From contig JAKUHH010000233.1 of assembly GCA_022701365.1 (NCBI GenBank), positions 701 through 64,700 on the forward strand: DNA of 64,000 bases. Reading direction: 5' to 3'. The translations under genes and the position numbers were made by a program. The DNA comes from Mycocentrospora acerina. Taxonomy: Eukaryota; Ascomycota; Dothideomycetes; Pleosporales. Shown one piece after another: positions 34,501 to 45,474 of the stretch. Position 1 is the stretch's first letter, and every line of letters starts with the position of its first letter. Below the pieces are notes generated by a model. It made no database searches and had not been told where the DNA came from. It was given only the letters and a program-made list of their open reading frames with translations.

Positions 34501-35018
34501 AGATCAAATTACAGCAGGTTTTATGGTGACAGGAAGGCCTAGGTAGAAATTATTGGCTACTATTCTTGGTCGCGAATATACACAATACGCCGAGTGTACC
34601 CGCGCCCACTTATATCTGAGTATACGCTGCACCCGTTTTTGCTTACTCGCCACAAAGCTCATCGATAGCCCACGTCACGACATTCATACTTCCATTCCGT
34701 AATGCATGACCTGGTCAATAAGTCTAGACGTCGAGCCTGCGAACCTGATTTGGACCATTGCACTTAAAAGTCTATTCTATTGATCGCTTTAGCTATTCGA
34801 AACAGAAGTCCATTAACTCTGCATCATGCTATCGTCTTCCGTGTTTAGGTTCAAATTTAGCTATTGACAAGATAACTCGCTTTGCCTGGTCGCTGAAACT
34901 GCCTCGCGTGCTTATCATCCCTTAAATACCACATATACAAGCAAATGATTCAAGGTCAGTAGACTCAAACGATTGGCTTTCTGTGCACTGGCTCAAGCCC
35001 AGTGACATGGGAAACAAC
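34501..35018. other. intergenic, nothing recognised
   Basis: This stretch has ordinary composition and lies between the hydrolase and second monooxygenase remnants. I see no reading frame, repeat or RNA gene that I can support. Confidence 0.4.
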
Positions 35019-36892
35019 TTACGTAAGATTGGTGATACCTTGAGCGTTGAGCACTTTATCCGTAAATCCAGTAGCTAGCCATGCGAAGCTGAAGTCGTCG
35101 GAATCGCACAGGCTGGTCCATTCAAAGTCCTCATACCTGGGCGTGGATAGTAACTCGAAAAAATGGAGCCTACTCCCAGGATGTAGACTGTTAAGTTCGC
35201 CATTCACAGTCCTATTTCTGTAGGTGCTTCTGCAGTGACTTGCCTATGATGTTTTGGCTAGCTATGCAAGTGCATGCTTCTAATATGCGGCCATAACGTG
35301 TGAATTAGATACAACGTAACTATAGTTCTAGGTCTAGAGCTTATTTACAAAATTACAGATATACTTTGTTACTAACTTAATAGCCACTTCAATACTGCCA
35401 TAATGTAAGGGGGAAGCTAGAGTGGTAAAGTAGTTAAGCATGTCAGCTGCAGTAACAGACAAGTAAGCGTTAAGGTTCGTGAGACAACGTTCCTGCAGGT
35501 TAAGTCTGTTGCAACTAATAATAAGAAAGCAAGGCGCATAAGACAGATTAAATCCTGTAGCGCAGACAATTGTGTCAACTCTATTAGTAGTGGTATTTGA
35601 CGATGTGCGAATTCTATTAGTGGTGAAAGTGTCTACATTGCCCTAGACAACTTCGCATTTTAGGTAGCATAGGGCCTTAAGATAACTGTTACTATGTGTT
35701 GTACGGCGACATCTAGAGTTTTAGTCAATTATGAACCTAAATTCTTTTTAAGGAAAAACATTGTAGATTAATAGAAAACAATTACAAACCCTACGGCACA
35801 ATCTGGCAGTAGCAATTTAAGCAGTTCTTTCCTGCCTCCTGACTGCAATTTGTCAGTCATCTCCTTAATATCAAAGTCGAGAGCAACTTTCTGCCTAGGC
35901 GCCTTATTAATGTACAACCTAAAACGGCTATTGAGCTCCGCCATAATTTAGCATTAATAGTCTTGTTACAAAAATGGATCTGCATCCTATGCAACTTTTT
36001 GCGTTTTTGTATAGTTATAGTTTCTGCCCCTAGGGCCTGCTTATTTAGCTGCAAAACTAGTGGCAATTTAGGTAAGACTCATTATGTAAGCGGAAACTTT
36101 GACTACTTTGTTAATAATTGCAGGCAAAATCTGGACCCTACTACTACTGTTTCTAATGATTGCTACTATTTTTACCTTTAATTTCAGCATCTGCATTACG
36201 CGGCTAGGTTGCTTTATGGAGCAAATGTCTTTAAAACTTAGTTTAATAAAAAAACTTTTGTCTATTTCTAGTGATTGAAGAAACCAGAACAGTTAACAAG
36301 AACATCGCACTTATCCTTAAATGTGACATCAGTCTCGCTGTCTAAGATGCCTGGACTGGAGATGACTAGGTCTCTACCATTAGTCTTGTTCACTGTCACA
36401 CGCCAAGTCTCTCTGTCCTCTAGCCATCGGGCACCTATAATCTTGTGACTAGTCTTGACGTATCCGCGGAGGCCATGTTGATCGGCCACTGCTTCAATAT
36501 ATGCTTGAATATCTTCTCCTTTGGCGTAGTAAGATGGCCAGAAGGGATTGGGGGCCCATAAGAACTTTGTGATCCGTTCGTATACACACCGCGGTTCTGT
36601 GATATATAGGCATTCCTCTGACAGAGTAATTCAGGGCCGGAATATCACAAGCGCATCTACCTGCACATCAGTCTTCGGAGTTGTGATCAAGTTCAAACCG
36701 AGACACGTACCCTGGATACCTATTTTCAAACCAAGTCCCACCTACGTTGGCGTCTTTTTCGTACACAGTGATGCTCGCATTCGTTAATTTTCCCACATGG
36801 ATGGCTCGGGCCAACGAAAGGCCACTGAATCCGGCTCCAATTGCGATGATCTTTATTGGGCGTGACGTGATTGTTGGTAGTCTTAATAACAC
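35019..36892 (-). pseudogene. flavin monooxygenase (copy 2), dead, RIP-hit in the middle
   Basis: The minus strand begins at 36892 with MLLRLPTITSRPIKIIAIGAGFSGLSLARAIH, a FAD-binding GAGFSG motif, followed by VGGTWFENRYPG (the expected GGTW..NRYPG). Next come VADQHGLRGYVKTSHKIIGARWLEDRETWRVTV and FKDKCDVLVNCSGFFNH, the NADPH-site region. After an AT-rich RIP-hit stretch (about 35220-36260) with only traces such as a RIRTS-like segment and HNCLRYRI, where VDTIVCATGFN is expected, it ends with LNSLHPGSRLHFFELLSTPRYEDFEW and ATGFTDKVLNAQG. Frame breaks and stops kill it. A family A LTR-like element lies 61 bases upstream of the ATG. Confidence 0.82.
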
Positions 36893-36953
36893 ATAAGCAA
36901 GATTATTGATAGATTTGTAGGCTTCCGTCGCTTCTCTGGGTTTTGCTGGTCCA

Positions 36954-37240
36954 TGTAACGTTCACAACGTCACATCCTATTATTACTCCTGAGTCAACTG
37001 AAACCTATCTGATAGCCACCCGATTTGTACTTGCCTTGGATAGCAACCCTAGAAAGAGATATATAAAGGGTGCAGGCTATATAGCTTTATAGACTAGTTT
37101 TTCAATATCCTTTTGTACAAGACCTATAGGTGTAGAAAATAGTATCTTTAGTATACCCTATAGTCTTAGCACTCCTATATGCCTTGCAGTAGATATACAG
37201 ACCCTATTTAGATCACTCTCTTATAACCTGCGTCGTTACA
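36954..37240 (+). mobile_element. LTR-like element family A, upstream of dead monooxygenase 2
   Basis: This copy of 287 bases has the expected ends TGTAACGTTCACAACG and CTGCGTCGTTACA. Flanking 5-mers are GTCCA and TCTAT, so no target duplication is visible; recombination between copies or mutation could explain that. It carries moderate RIP changes. Confidence 0.78.
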
Positions 37241-38757
37241 TCTATCTCTAAGAACGAACTTTAAAACTTGTTTATCTACGTACTGGTATCAGAAGGTCTT
37301 TAACTACTAAGATTGAGTACAGAACAGGATCTTAATAATATAAAGGCCTTTAAGATAAGGTTTTTAATAAATATAGTTGTCTAGGCAAGCTAGAATAGGG
37401 CAAGAGAGTAACTTTTATACAGTAGACAGAGGCCCTAAGATACTCAGAGGTAGTTGTTAAGTTTATAAGAGTAGTCAAATATGAAGGACTTAAAGCAGAC
37501 TCTGTCTAATAGCTAACGAGTCTAAGTACTGCAAAGAGGCACTTTTTGCTAATATAATCTGCTTCTGATTATAGTGTTTAATTAGCCCTTAAGATAAAAA
37601 TCTTTTACAGCTATCTATAATTAAGAGCTAATTCTTTAGCTAAACCTTTAGCTTAGTGTAATAGTCAAATACTTAATTAAGCTAAGATAAGCCTGTAATA
37701 TTATTATTTGCTTATTTTAATATCTGTAAGGCAATATAGATAGCATACTTACTTTCCTTAATATCTGTTACTTAGCAACTTTAAATCAAAGAGTTCATTA
37801 TCGCAAAGATCATGCTAGGGATAAAAGCGGTACTATCCGCGCAGATTACAACTAACAGGCTTACCTACTTACGCAAGCTATCTTACTATACCTAACCTCC
37901 TTATTCTTATATTAATGCCTGCTAAACACATGTTTAGTTTTACTTAGCGCTCTAATTATAAAGCCCTTCTTATCTATATAAATGTGTTTGATAGTGCAAT
38001 ATTAAATTAAGTAATCTTCTACTGTAATACTTTGAAGCAAAGCTAGTACTGATATTATAACTTAGTATTATAGCAATTAAAGTCTATGCTAGTAGTATAA
38101 TAGAGGGTAAGCTAATTGCAGTAACAGTGCAGAAAGCGCTTAATGTAGCTGTAAGAGCAAGGCTATAAGGCAAATAAGGATGCAAAATTCTCCATGATAT
38201 ACTTTAAAAGTAGTCAGTAATGCACTAAAAGCTTCTATATATACTTAATTAGATCTAATTCTTATAAGTTACTAAGCTTTATAATTTCTTGTCAGCAACA
38301 TACTAGAAGACGTAATTAAGTTAAAACACAATTCACAGCGTTAAGAAATTAACACTATGTTTTTTTGCTATACCTATTTTTATAAGTTGTTATACTAGGC
38401 TTTTAAATATTAATTTCTGCAATCATCTTTATCATTCCTGTTATAGTAGTTAAGTAAATACACGTTTAAAAGGTGGTGGTATTCGCGATCCCTGTGCATT
38501 GGTTGACTCCGTGCATTGGGTGCACGGACACGGTAGCGGCCGCATGCGCCGCGCCCTAGCTCGGCAGAGTCGGCGTAGATGCGATTCCGGCAAGTAAATA
38601 ACAGACACAACATCAACATCAACATCAACATCAACATCAGTACAATCTATAAAGCGCACTGGTATAGAATTCTATCTACATTAAGAGCCGCTTCGACTAT
38701 CTGGGTAAAGAATATAGAGCTTAACCTTGTCAAGCGCAGGTTCCCTGTGCCGTCGAA
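37241..38757. other. AT-rich repeat DNA and promoter of the regulator gene
   Basis: The stretch from 37270 holds TACTGGTATCAGAAGG followed by the ACTAAGATT.AGTACAGAACAGGATCTT block that recurs, reversed, at 5158-5190. The rest to about 38400 is decayed. From 38440 base composition rises sharply toward the regulator. An (ACATCA)n microsatellite lies at 38609-38640. No gene is called. Confidence 0.5.
38609..38640. repeat. microsatellite (ACATCA)n
   Basis: About five copies of a 6-base unit lie about 120 bases upstream of the regulator ATG. Confidence 0.85.
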
Positions 38758-41335
38758 ATGCAAACCGAGTCGCAGGAGTTACCAAGAGAGCCGCCAACCA
38801 AACGACGCAAGATTCAATTGGCCTGTACCAAGTGTCGGAATCGCAAGACGAGATGCGATGGGCACCGTCCGGCATGTGTGGCCTGCCTCGAACGGGGAAT
38901 TGCAGCTGAGTGTACTTACAAGGTCAATGCACCACCTCCGCTGAGGTACTTCACCATCTTACTAAAATTGTTATACCGATATAATAATGATTTCTAGTAG
39001 GCCCACCGTTCAGTATGTGCATCAAGAGCGTCCAAGTCTTGGCGTGACAACTCAGTCAGCAGGTGAAGCTCCCTCCTTGTTGCGTTATCTTGCAGTTGCT
39101 TTCTAGCGGGTGTCACTGTCTTTACAGACGAGGAGCTTCTTCCGAGCCATTAAAGACTTCAAAGAGGATATTGACTAAAATTAACTAGGCAACAATACTG
39201 CGAATGCGACAGATGGTTCACCTATGAGTGGCAGTGACCATCTCATGTCCGGCCATAGTGGACGATCGGTCACCGCAGAGCTCATAATCCGTCCTACTCA
39301 ATCGGCCCCCGTTGCAAACGACAAGAATCGTGTTGATGGATTGGCTACCGTCGCTTTTCCTCACCAAAATGCGAATCTCTATGGAGAATCTTCAACGATT
39401 GCGTTCGTCCGCCATGTCATGCACGAGCCTCAACGCCATGGCAACTGGCAAGACACAGCTGCATCCCCGGACCTGGAGACTATTCGCGAAAGAGACGAGA
39501 GCCTGATGACTTATCCTCGGCGCCAGGTCGCCGATGACTACGTGAATTCTTTCTGGGAATTCGTCCATCCAGTGTTTCCAATCCTCCACAAGACCACGTT
39601 CATGTCTAAGTATGCCGAGGTGTGGTCTCTGCAGCCGGACCGAGGTCTAAGTGAGACTAACCAAGTTGACGAGGACGCGTTCTCGGCGTGTTTGAACCTC
39701 TTATTTGCATTGGGATGTCAGTTCAAGGGCACAATAGCTGCACACAAGCGGGTGGCGGTTGCCGACGAGTTCTACCAGAGGGCCCGGAAGATCTTTGTCT
39801 ACGACGTCTTGGACACATCATCGATGCCAGTACTCCAGATGTTGTTACTCATGGGCGTGTATCTCCAATCCACGAAGTATTCGGAGCGATGTTGGAATAG
39901 TGTTGGACTTGCCATCAGAGCTGCTCAGACGCTGGGACTGCATTCAGAGTTGACGGCTAGAAGACCTGCTGCACAAGTTACTCGAGAAATCAGAAGACGG
40001 GTCTGGCACGTTTGTGTTACACTAGACCGGTATGTGATTGCTGCGGCACATGGAAAAATCTCCCCTTTGCTGACTTGCTGACTTGCTGACTGACACCCTT
40101 GACCAGACTTTTGGCGATGACATTTGGCCGACCAGCAATGATCACGAGATCATGGGGCACACCAGCCCCGCTTACGATCGATGACGAATTCCTGCAAGTA
40201 GAAGAAGAAGGTCAGCAACCTGTCAATACACCATCACGGCTGGGGCTATTTGTATGGTCCTTAAAACTTTACGATATATTAGACAAAATTTTGGTCACTT
40301 TTTACACCATTGAAACTCCTACCCCAATGTCAACAAACGACAGCATACAAAAACTTCTGAGCGATGCGATGACATACAATCGCCAATTGGACGTCTTCGA
40401 ACAATCGATTCCCGAATACCTGCGGTTGCCCACGAAGGATGGCCCCCAAAGCCCCTACGCAAACACACCTAGTATCCAGATCCAGGCGCGAATATTGAAG
40501 TGCAGGTTCGTGTGAGCCTCTCCGTTTTTGGGGGTTATACTCATGTTGACTAGATTTCTTTACACTCGTGTTATTCTGCTACGCCCTGTACTACTTCTAA
40601 GTACACAGAACAATCTTCGACCTGGGAATGACGTGCTGGGTCCGTGGGGGGCAATGACACTAGATAAAGAGTTCGCTGGCTATGCCTGCAATTTGTGTGT
40701 CAAGACCACTCAAGAACTCGTCGAAAATCTCAGTCAGAACGTTGATACTCCATATCGGATCTCACCATGGCACACCGTTTACTGTATGTACTCCTACGAC
40801 TATGTCGTCCCTCCTCAGCAGATTCTGATCTTGAATAGTGTCCTTCGCAGTCGCCATCGTTCTCATCGCAGCACAAAAGTGCCCAGCGATCGACCATGCG
40901 ACAAAGGAAGAAGCATTAGATCATTCCTTAGACCAATGCATAACTATCCTAGTATACCACGAGCCGCAGATCCATTCAGCTGGTCAAGCCGTTCGCACCC
41001 TACAGATGCTGCGCAGTCATTTGAAAAATACTCAGTCCCGGAGTAAGCTCACCTCTTTTGCTGTTACCGGAACTTCCTAAGGGGTCTTTGGAAGAATATA
41101 CTAACGAAATGGCGCAGTCAACTCCGGTCATGTAACGAACAGGGGAAGCCCGCTTCACTCCGCCTCCATTCTAGACGGGCAGAATGTATTGGATCTGGAG
41201 AATTTTGCGAACACGGAACCGTCGCAGGAGTGGTGGAACGAGGTCCTTTCGAACAGCGCCGGTCTGAACTCTGAGACGTGGTATAATCAACATCTAATTA
41301 ATCTGGACTGGCTTGACGTCTCGGGATCGATCTGA
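38758..41335 (+). CDS. Zn2Cys6 transcription factor with fungal-specific domain
   Basis: Seven exons join in frame: 38758-38945, 39001-39062, 39189-40029, 40107-40505, 40554-40783, 40839-41042 and 41118-41335, giving 713 residues. All six introns have GT..AG ends. The binuclear cluster has Cys23, 26, 33, 40, 43 and 52 (ACTKCRNRKTRCDGHRPAC) with a basic stretch (TKRRK) just before it. The fungal-specific domain begins near YVNSFWEFVHPVFPILHKTTF and contains YLQSTKYSERCWNSVGLAIRAAQTLGLH and REIRRRVWHVCVTLDR. Such proteins bind CGG-type sites in the nucleus, often as dimers, and usually control neighbouring genes, so it is the likely activator of this catabolic cluster. The second intron (126 bases) is longer than the others and is the least certain. 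Confidence 0.85.
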
Positions 41336-41569
41336 TCTTGGACCTTATCTCGAAGGTCAGCGCGCTTTCCACGCCTGATGAACGGTCCGGCGTCTGATCT
41401 TTCAAGGAATACATGTACCATTGTCAGCTATAAGCAAGGTTGTAGATGTATCTATTACAGGATGAAGGTATGAACTAGTTGGAATATCCCTGCATACGGC
41501 ATGGATTCTCGACTACAGCTGCAAAGCCTTCATGACTGCCACCGCGACGAACCGCGTGCTCCAACTTTA

Positions 41570-42722
41570 CTACAAATCGGCGCTCGCATCCTCCCCCGCA
41601 TACGCTCTTCGAATCACCTCCCTTATCAAATCCCTCTCTACCGGCCTAGGACTCTGATACGACCTCCTCACCTCACCGCGATATCCGCTGCTCTATCGAC
41701 ATCCTCCTCCCTGAGGCCGAACGCCTTCAACCCTCTCTCGACGCCCAGCTTATTTAAGAGAACATTCAAACCGTGAATCGCATCCCCATCACTCTCAGGG
41801 AGTAACGTCGCCAGCCGCGCCATAACCTCCGGGATCCTAGGCGCATTGTAAGCCAGCGCGTGAGGCAGCACGATCGTGTGCGTTTCCGCGTGCGGCATGC
41901 CAAAGGAACCGCCGATAGTGTGGCACAACTTGTGATGCAGCGACATGCCGACAGAGCCGAGTACAAGGCCGCACAGCCAGGCGCCGTATTGAGCGCTTGT
42001 TCTTGCTTGCAGGTCTTGTGGCGAGGCAATTATGATGGGGATAGCGTCGACTAGGGCTTTGATGCCTTCGAGTGCGAGAAGCGACATAACTGGATTGGCA
42101 TCCTGCGCGTAGAGTGCTTCCACTGGCTCACCATCAGTTTCTACTGCATGTCGATGCTGCTCCGTTGAGAAGCAAAAAGTCACTGACCTGAGTGTGCGAT
42201 GGCATTCACTCCACTGGTTGCGCTTATCGCCGCCGGCAGCGTCATGGTAAGTTCCACATCATATATCACAATACCAGGCAGGATCCTGGGGTCCGATCGC
42301 GTTGTCTTCTGCCCGTTCTCCGTCTCGCCCAAGATAGGCGTCATTTCAGACCCCGCATACGTCGTCGGTATACAGATATGCGGCAATCCAGTGCGTATCG
42401 AGATTGCTTTCCCTAGTCCGATGGTACTTCCGCCGCCGATTGACACGAGCGAGTCGGCGTTGACTTGTTTGGCATAGTCTAATGCTTTTTCGGTCACAGA
42501 GATGGGCGTGTGCATTGCTGCTTCTTCGAAAATTCCGGAGATCTGGCCCTTGAGGACTGTTTTGATCAGTGCTGCTTGGTCCTGACGTCGGGGCGTGGAG
42601 AGAATTAGCGGGGTGTGTAGGTCTAGGCGAGCGAGCTCTAAGGGTAGCTGTTTGAGGGAGCTATGGCCGAAAATTACTCTGGAAGGAGACGCGGTGTATG
42701 TGAATGCAAGTGGCCACGGCAT
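41570..42722 (-). CDS. maleylacetate reductase (iron-type alcohol dehydrogenase family), C-terminus frameshifted
   Basis: The gene has two exons, 42188-42722 and from 42122 down, with a 65-base intron. The product reduces maleylacetate to 3-oxoadipate with NAD(P)H, the last step of the hydroxyquinol branch. Visible motifs are the nucleotide-binding SIGGGSTIGLGKAIS, HICIPTTYAGSEMTPI and the metal-binding MSLHHKLCHTIGGSFGMPHAETH. As read, the protein stops at 41668 after 329 residues, right behind AADIAVR. A tandem copy of five bases (CCTCA at 41666-41670 and 41671-41675) shifts the frame; beyond it the family's C-terminal block (SPRPVERDLIREVI) is still intact in another frame to 41570. The dioxygenase starts divergently 1.0 kb away. 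Confidence 0.85.
41666..41675. repeat. 5-base tandem duplication causing a frameshift
   Basis: CCTCA is present twice in a row. Removing one copy would restore the reading frame between IAVR and the conserved SPRPVERD block. It may be a recent mutation or a sequence error. Confidence 0.7.
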
Positions 42723-43743
42723 GATAGCAAAATTGCTCTATATTGCTCTATTCGAATAATCAACAACTGGAACGGCACTCACTTATGGGGTCGATCAACA
42801 GTGATGAGGATGAAGATGCTTCGCTTCTTCCCGTTCAATTCTGGCATTTGCGCTTAACAACTCAGAGGAACGAAACGGAGCAGAGCGTGCAATAATCACG
42901 CCGAGCGATCTGGTCATGACCATAAGCCGCAGGAGGGTTGCAAATGCCTCCTTTTCCCACCTCTCTCTCACCTCGTTTGCATGAGGCGACGAAATGGTGG
43001 ATGACATTGGATGCTAACATGTCCGGCCGACTTGACACTTACACCTTGCTTGGGTTTTTTTGAACCGGTCCGAGTGTGAGTAGGTAGCGGGCAGATCTGG
43101 TTCCGAGTCTAGGTCCAGGGTCTTGAGTCATTCCTGAGCAGGCTTCCATTCATTCCGACAACAATACTGACAAGCGAAGATCTGCCCCATTCTGGGGTGG
43201 CAAGGTTTCACGCAGGTACGGGAGAGTGGCGCGCAGCCAAGTCGGAACCGAGCTCGGGATCCTCGGGTTCGGAACAGGGGGCGTAGCGTGGAGCTCGGAG
43301 GCGGAGAGAGAGGAGTAGGAAGAGGGTCGAATGGCACTCGCGAATATACAACGTAGGTGAGCAAGTATCATGGGTGGTACTTTGGCCATGGCCCCGCGAT
43401 ACCTGTAATACATGAGCCGGAAGCCAGGACTTCGGGGCGGATTTTGATATCGCAAGACAAGTCTATTGGCATCGGTTCGGCATGGAGTTTTTCTATTGGA
43501 ACTCAAGTTAGATATGCAGTAGAGTAAAGCAGAGCTAGTAGTCTGTGGAGCTTTGGTCGGCCAATAAGTCAAGGTCAGATGGTTGAAAAGCCACGAACGT
43601 CTCAAACTTCCCATCTCTACGGTATCCTTGCGTTACCTTTGCATTCCACCTGATATCTATCTTTCTTCTCCAGAAATCTCGAACTGCCTTCCAGTCTATT
43701 AGCTCAGCATCATCACGCTTGAGCAAGTACTCTCTACGATCCG
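42723..43743. promoter_or_regulatory. divergent promoter region, reductase and dioxygenase
   Basis: About 1 kb separates the minus-strand reductase from the plus-strand dioxygenase, so it should hold both promoters. An AACCGGTC sequence lies at 43063-43070, and a related AACCGGTT occurs at 51160-51167 upstream of the decarboxylase. Several CCGAG/CTCGG sequences are present. A minus-strand frame of 154 codons (43150-43614) has no protein-like features. Confidence 0.5.
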
Positions 43744-44791
43744 ATGGCGACGGCCACTATACCCCAGGCGAAGGACCTCAACGCCGACAATATCACCGAG
43801 AACACTATCGCGATCAACTCTCAAGGCGACGATATCCGGATGAAGTACGTCCTCGAGCGCTTGGTCACGCACATGCATGACTTTGCGCGAGAGACACGAC
43901 TCAGCACCAAGGAGTGGATGGCCGGTCTTGACTTTCTTGTGAAGGTCGGTCAGATAAGTACAGACGTTCGTCATGTAAGCCAGCGCTCCCACAAGAATCA
44001 TACTCATCGATCATTAATTGTCACCTCAACAGGAGTTCATCCTACTCTCAGATGTCCTAGGTCTCTCTCTATTAGTCGACGCAATTGACCATCCCAAGCC
44101 CCCTAATGCAACTGAGGGAACAGTCCTTGGCCCTTTCCACACCCACGAAGCCATGCACATGTCTTCCGGCAACGATATCTCCTCGGACCCGAACGGTGAA
44201 GCCTGTCTCGTGATCTGCACCGTTAAGGATCCATCCGGGGCGCCTATCCCAGACGTGAAAATTGATATTTGGGAGACCGATTCCTCAGGACACTACGACG
44301 TGCAGTACGCCGAGCGCGATGGCCCAGACGGCCGCTGTGTGATGCATAGCGACGTCAACGGGTCCTTTTGGTTCAAGGCCATCCGCCCCGTTAGCTACCC
44401 GATCCCACACGACGGCCCAGTAGGCCAGTTGCTCGCCAAATTGAAGCGCCATCCCTGGCGCCCGGCACACATGCATTTCATGTTCGAGAAGCCAGGATGG
44501 GATCACCTCATCACGGCGCTTTATATCACGCCCGACGAGTATATGACGAGTGATGCAGTGTTTGGTGTGAAGAATAGCTTGATTGTGGAGATGGGGAAAG
44601 CGACAAAGGAGCAGACGGGGAAGTACGGGGTCATAGAGGGGTACCCGGTTATTGAGTGGGAGTTTGTGCTGGTTACGAAAAAAGAGACGGAGGAGTTGAG
44701 GGATAGGAATGCGATGGAGGAGATGGGGAAGTTATTCCCGGGAAAGAAGGTTAAGCTCTTCAATCATCTGCCTGTACCTGATGTTGATTGA
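43744..44791 (+). CDS. hydroxyquinol 1,2-dioxygenase (intradiol)
   Basis: Two exons, 43744-43974 and 44033-44791, flank a 58-base intron and give 329 residues. The N-terminus is the helical dimerisation domain of intradiol dioxygenases. The catalytic part has the two Tyr and two His iron ligands expected: Tyr165 (SSGHYDVQY), Tyr199 (VSYPIPHDGPVG), His223 and His225 (RPAHMHF). The enzyme contains ferric iron and opens the ring of 1,2,4-trihydroxybenzene between the ortho hydroxyls to give maleylacetate. The EGTVLGPFHTHEA segment and the cluster context favour hydroxyquinol over catechol. Maleylacetate reductase upstream and the FAD hydroxylase downstream fit this. No damage is seen. Confidence 0.9.
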
Positions 44792-45474
44792 TGGCTGATC
44801 GTGATGGTCCTTAGAATTCCAATAAGAATGATTCTCGGATCCTAGATGTACACAGAGAGATACACACGGGTTTAGACAACAGCCCGTTGCTAGAGCTCTC
44901 TCAGTGGCGTGGTGCCGTGACTGATAAGGGAGCTTCAGCCAACACGGCCATATGTGCCGTGGCCAAATGTGTGTGTGTGTGTGTGTTTGTGTGTGTGTTT
45001 TCGTCTCTCTTGTTCCCGTATTTACATTATGAGCATCGGAAACCTCCGATTTCGGCAGGAAACCGTGCCTGGAACAAGAGAGGTACGGTAGAATGTGTCC
45101 GGTAGAGGGTTTGTTGTCCCATCGGCATATGAAGGTTATCGTAAGGGTGGTTGGAGTTGTTGAAGCCAGGCCGTTGCGGCTAGAAATGACTGCGTGAGAT
45201 CGTGTACCTGTGGCACCCGAGAGAGAGGGAAAATCGCGACAAGCTAAGAAGAATAAGAGTACTCAGCTTGTATGATATTCCACTCAAAGAGTATTAAGAT
45301 TAGTACACCAAGACGATTCGGTCTGGAAGATAGATCTATCAAATCACAGGGTGCTAAAGCCAGGCAATTAGACTTTTGACTCTATCCACTACATTTATTG
45401 AAAAGGTTCACACGTACCATAACAGGTCAATGCAGTATCTGAGACCGGGAAAAAAGTAATGAATTCTAGCTGGA
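44792..45474. other. intergenic between convergent genes; GT microsatellite
   Basis: The dioxygenase and the hydroxylase end toward each other here. A GT-repeat tract of about 30 bases lies at 44969-44999. No other element or gene is recognised; the strand switch implies two transcription terminators whose sequences I cannot pick out. Confidence 0.5.
44969..44999. repeat. GT dinucleotide microsatellite
   Basis: GT is repeated, interrupted once by a TT. It lies between two converging genes. Confidence 0.85.

Noticed and set aside
35281..36260. AT-rich block considered a separate transposon inserted in monooxygenase 2
   Set aside because: Traces of the monooxygenase itself are visible in the block, and no element ends or target duplication are seen.
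43150..43614. Minus-strand frame of 154 codons in the divergent promoter
   Set aside because: It has no recognisable motif, odd composition and occupies the promoter of two clear genes.
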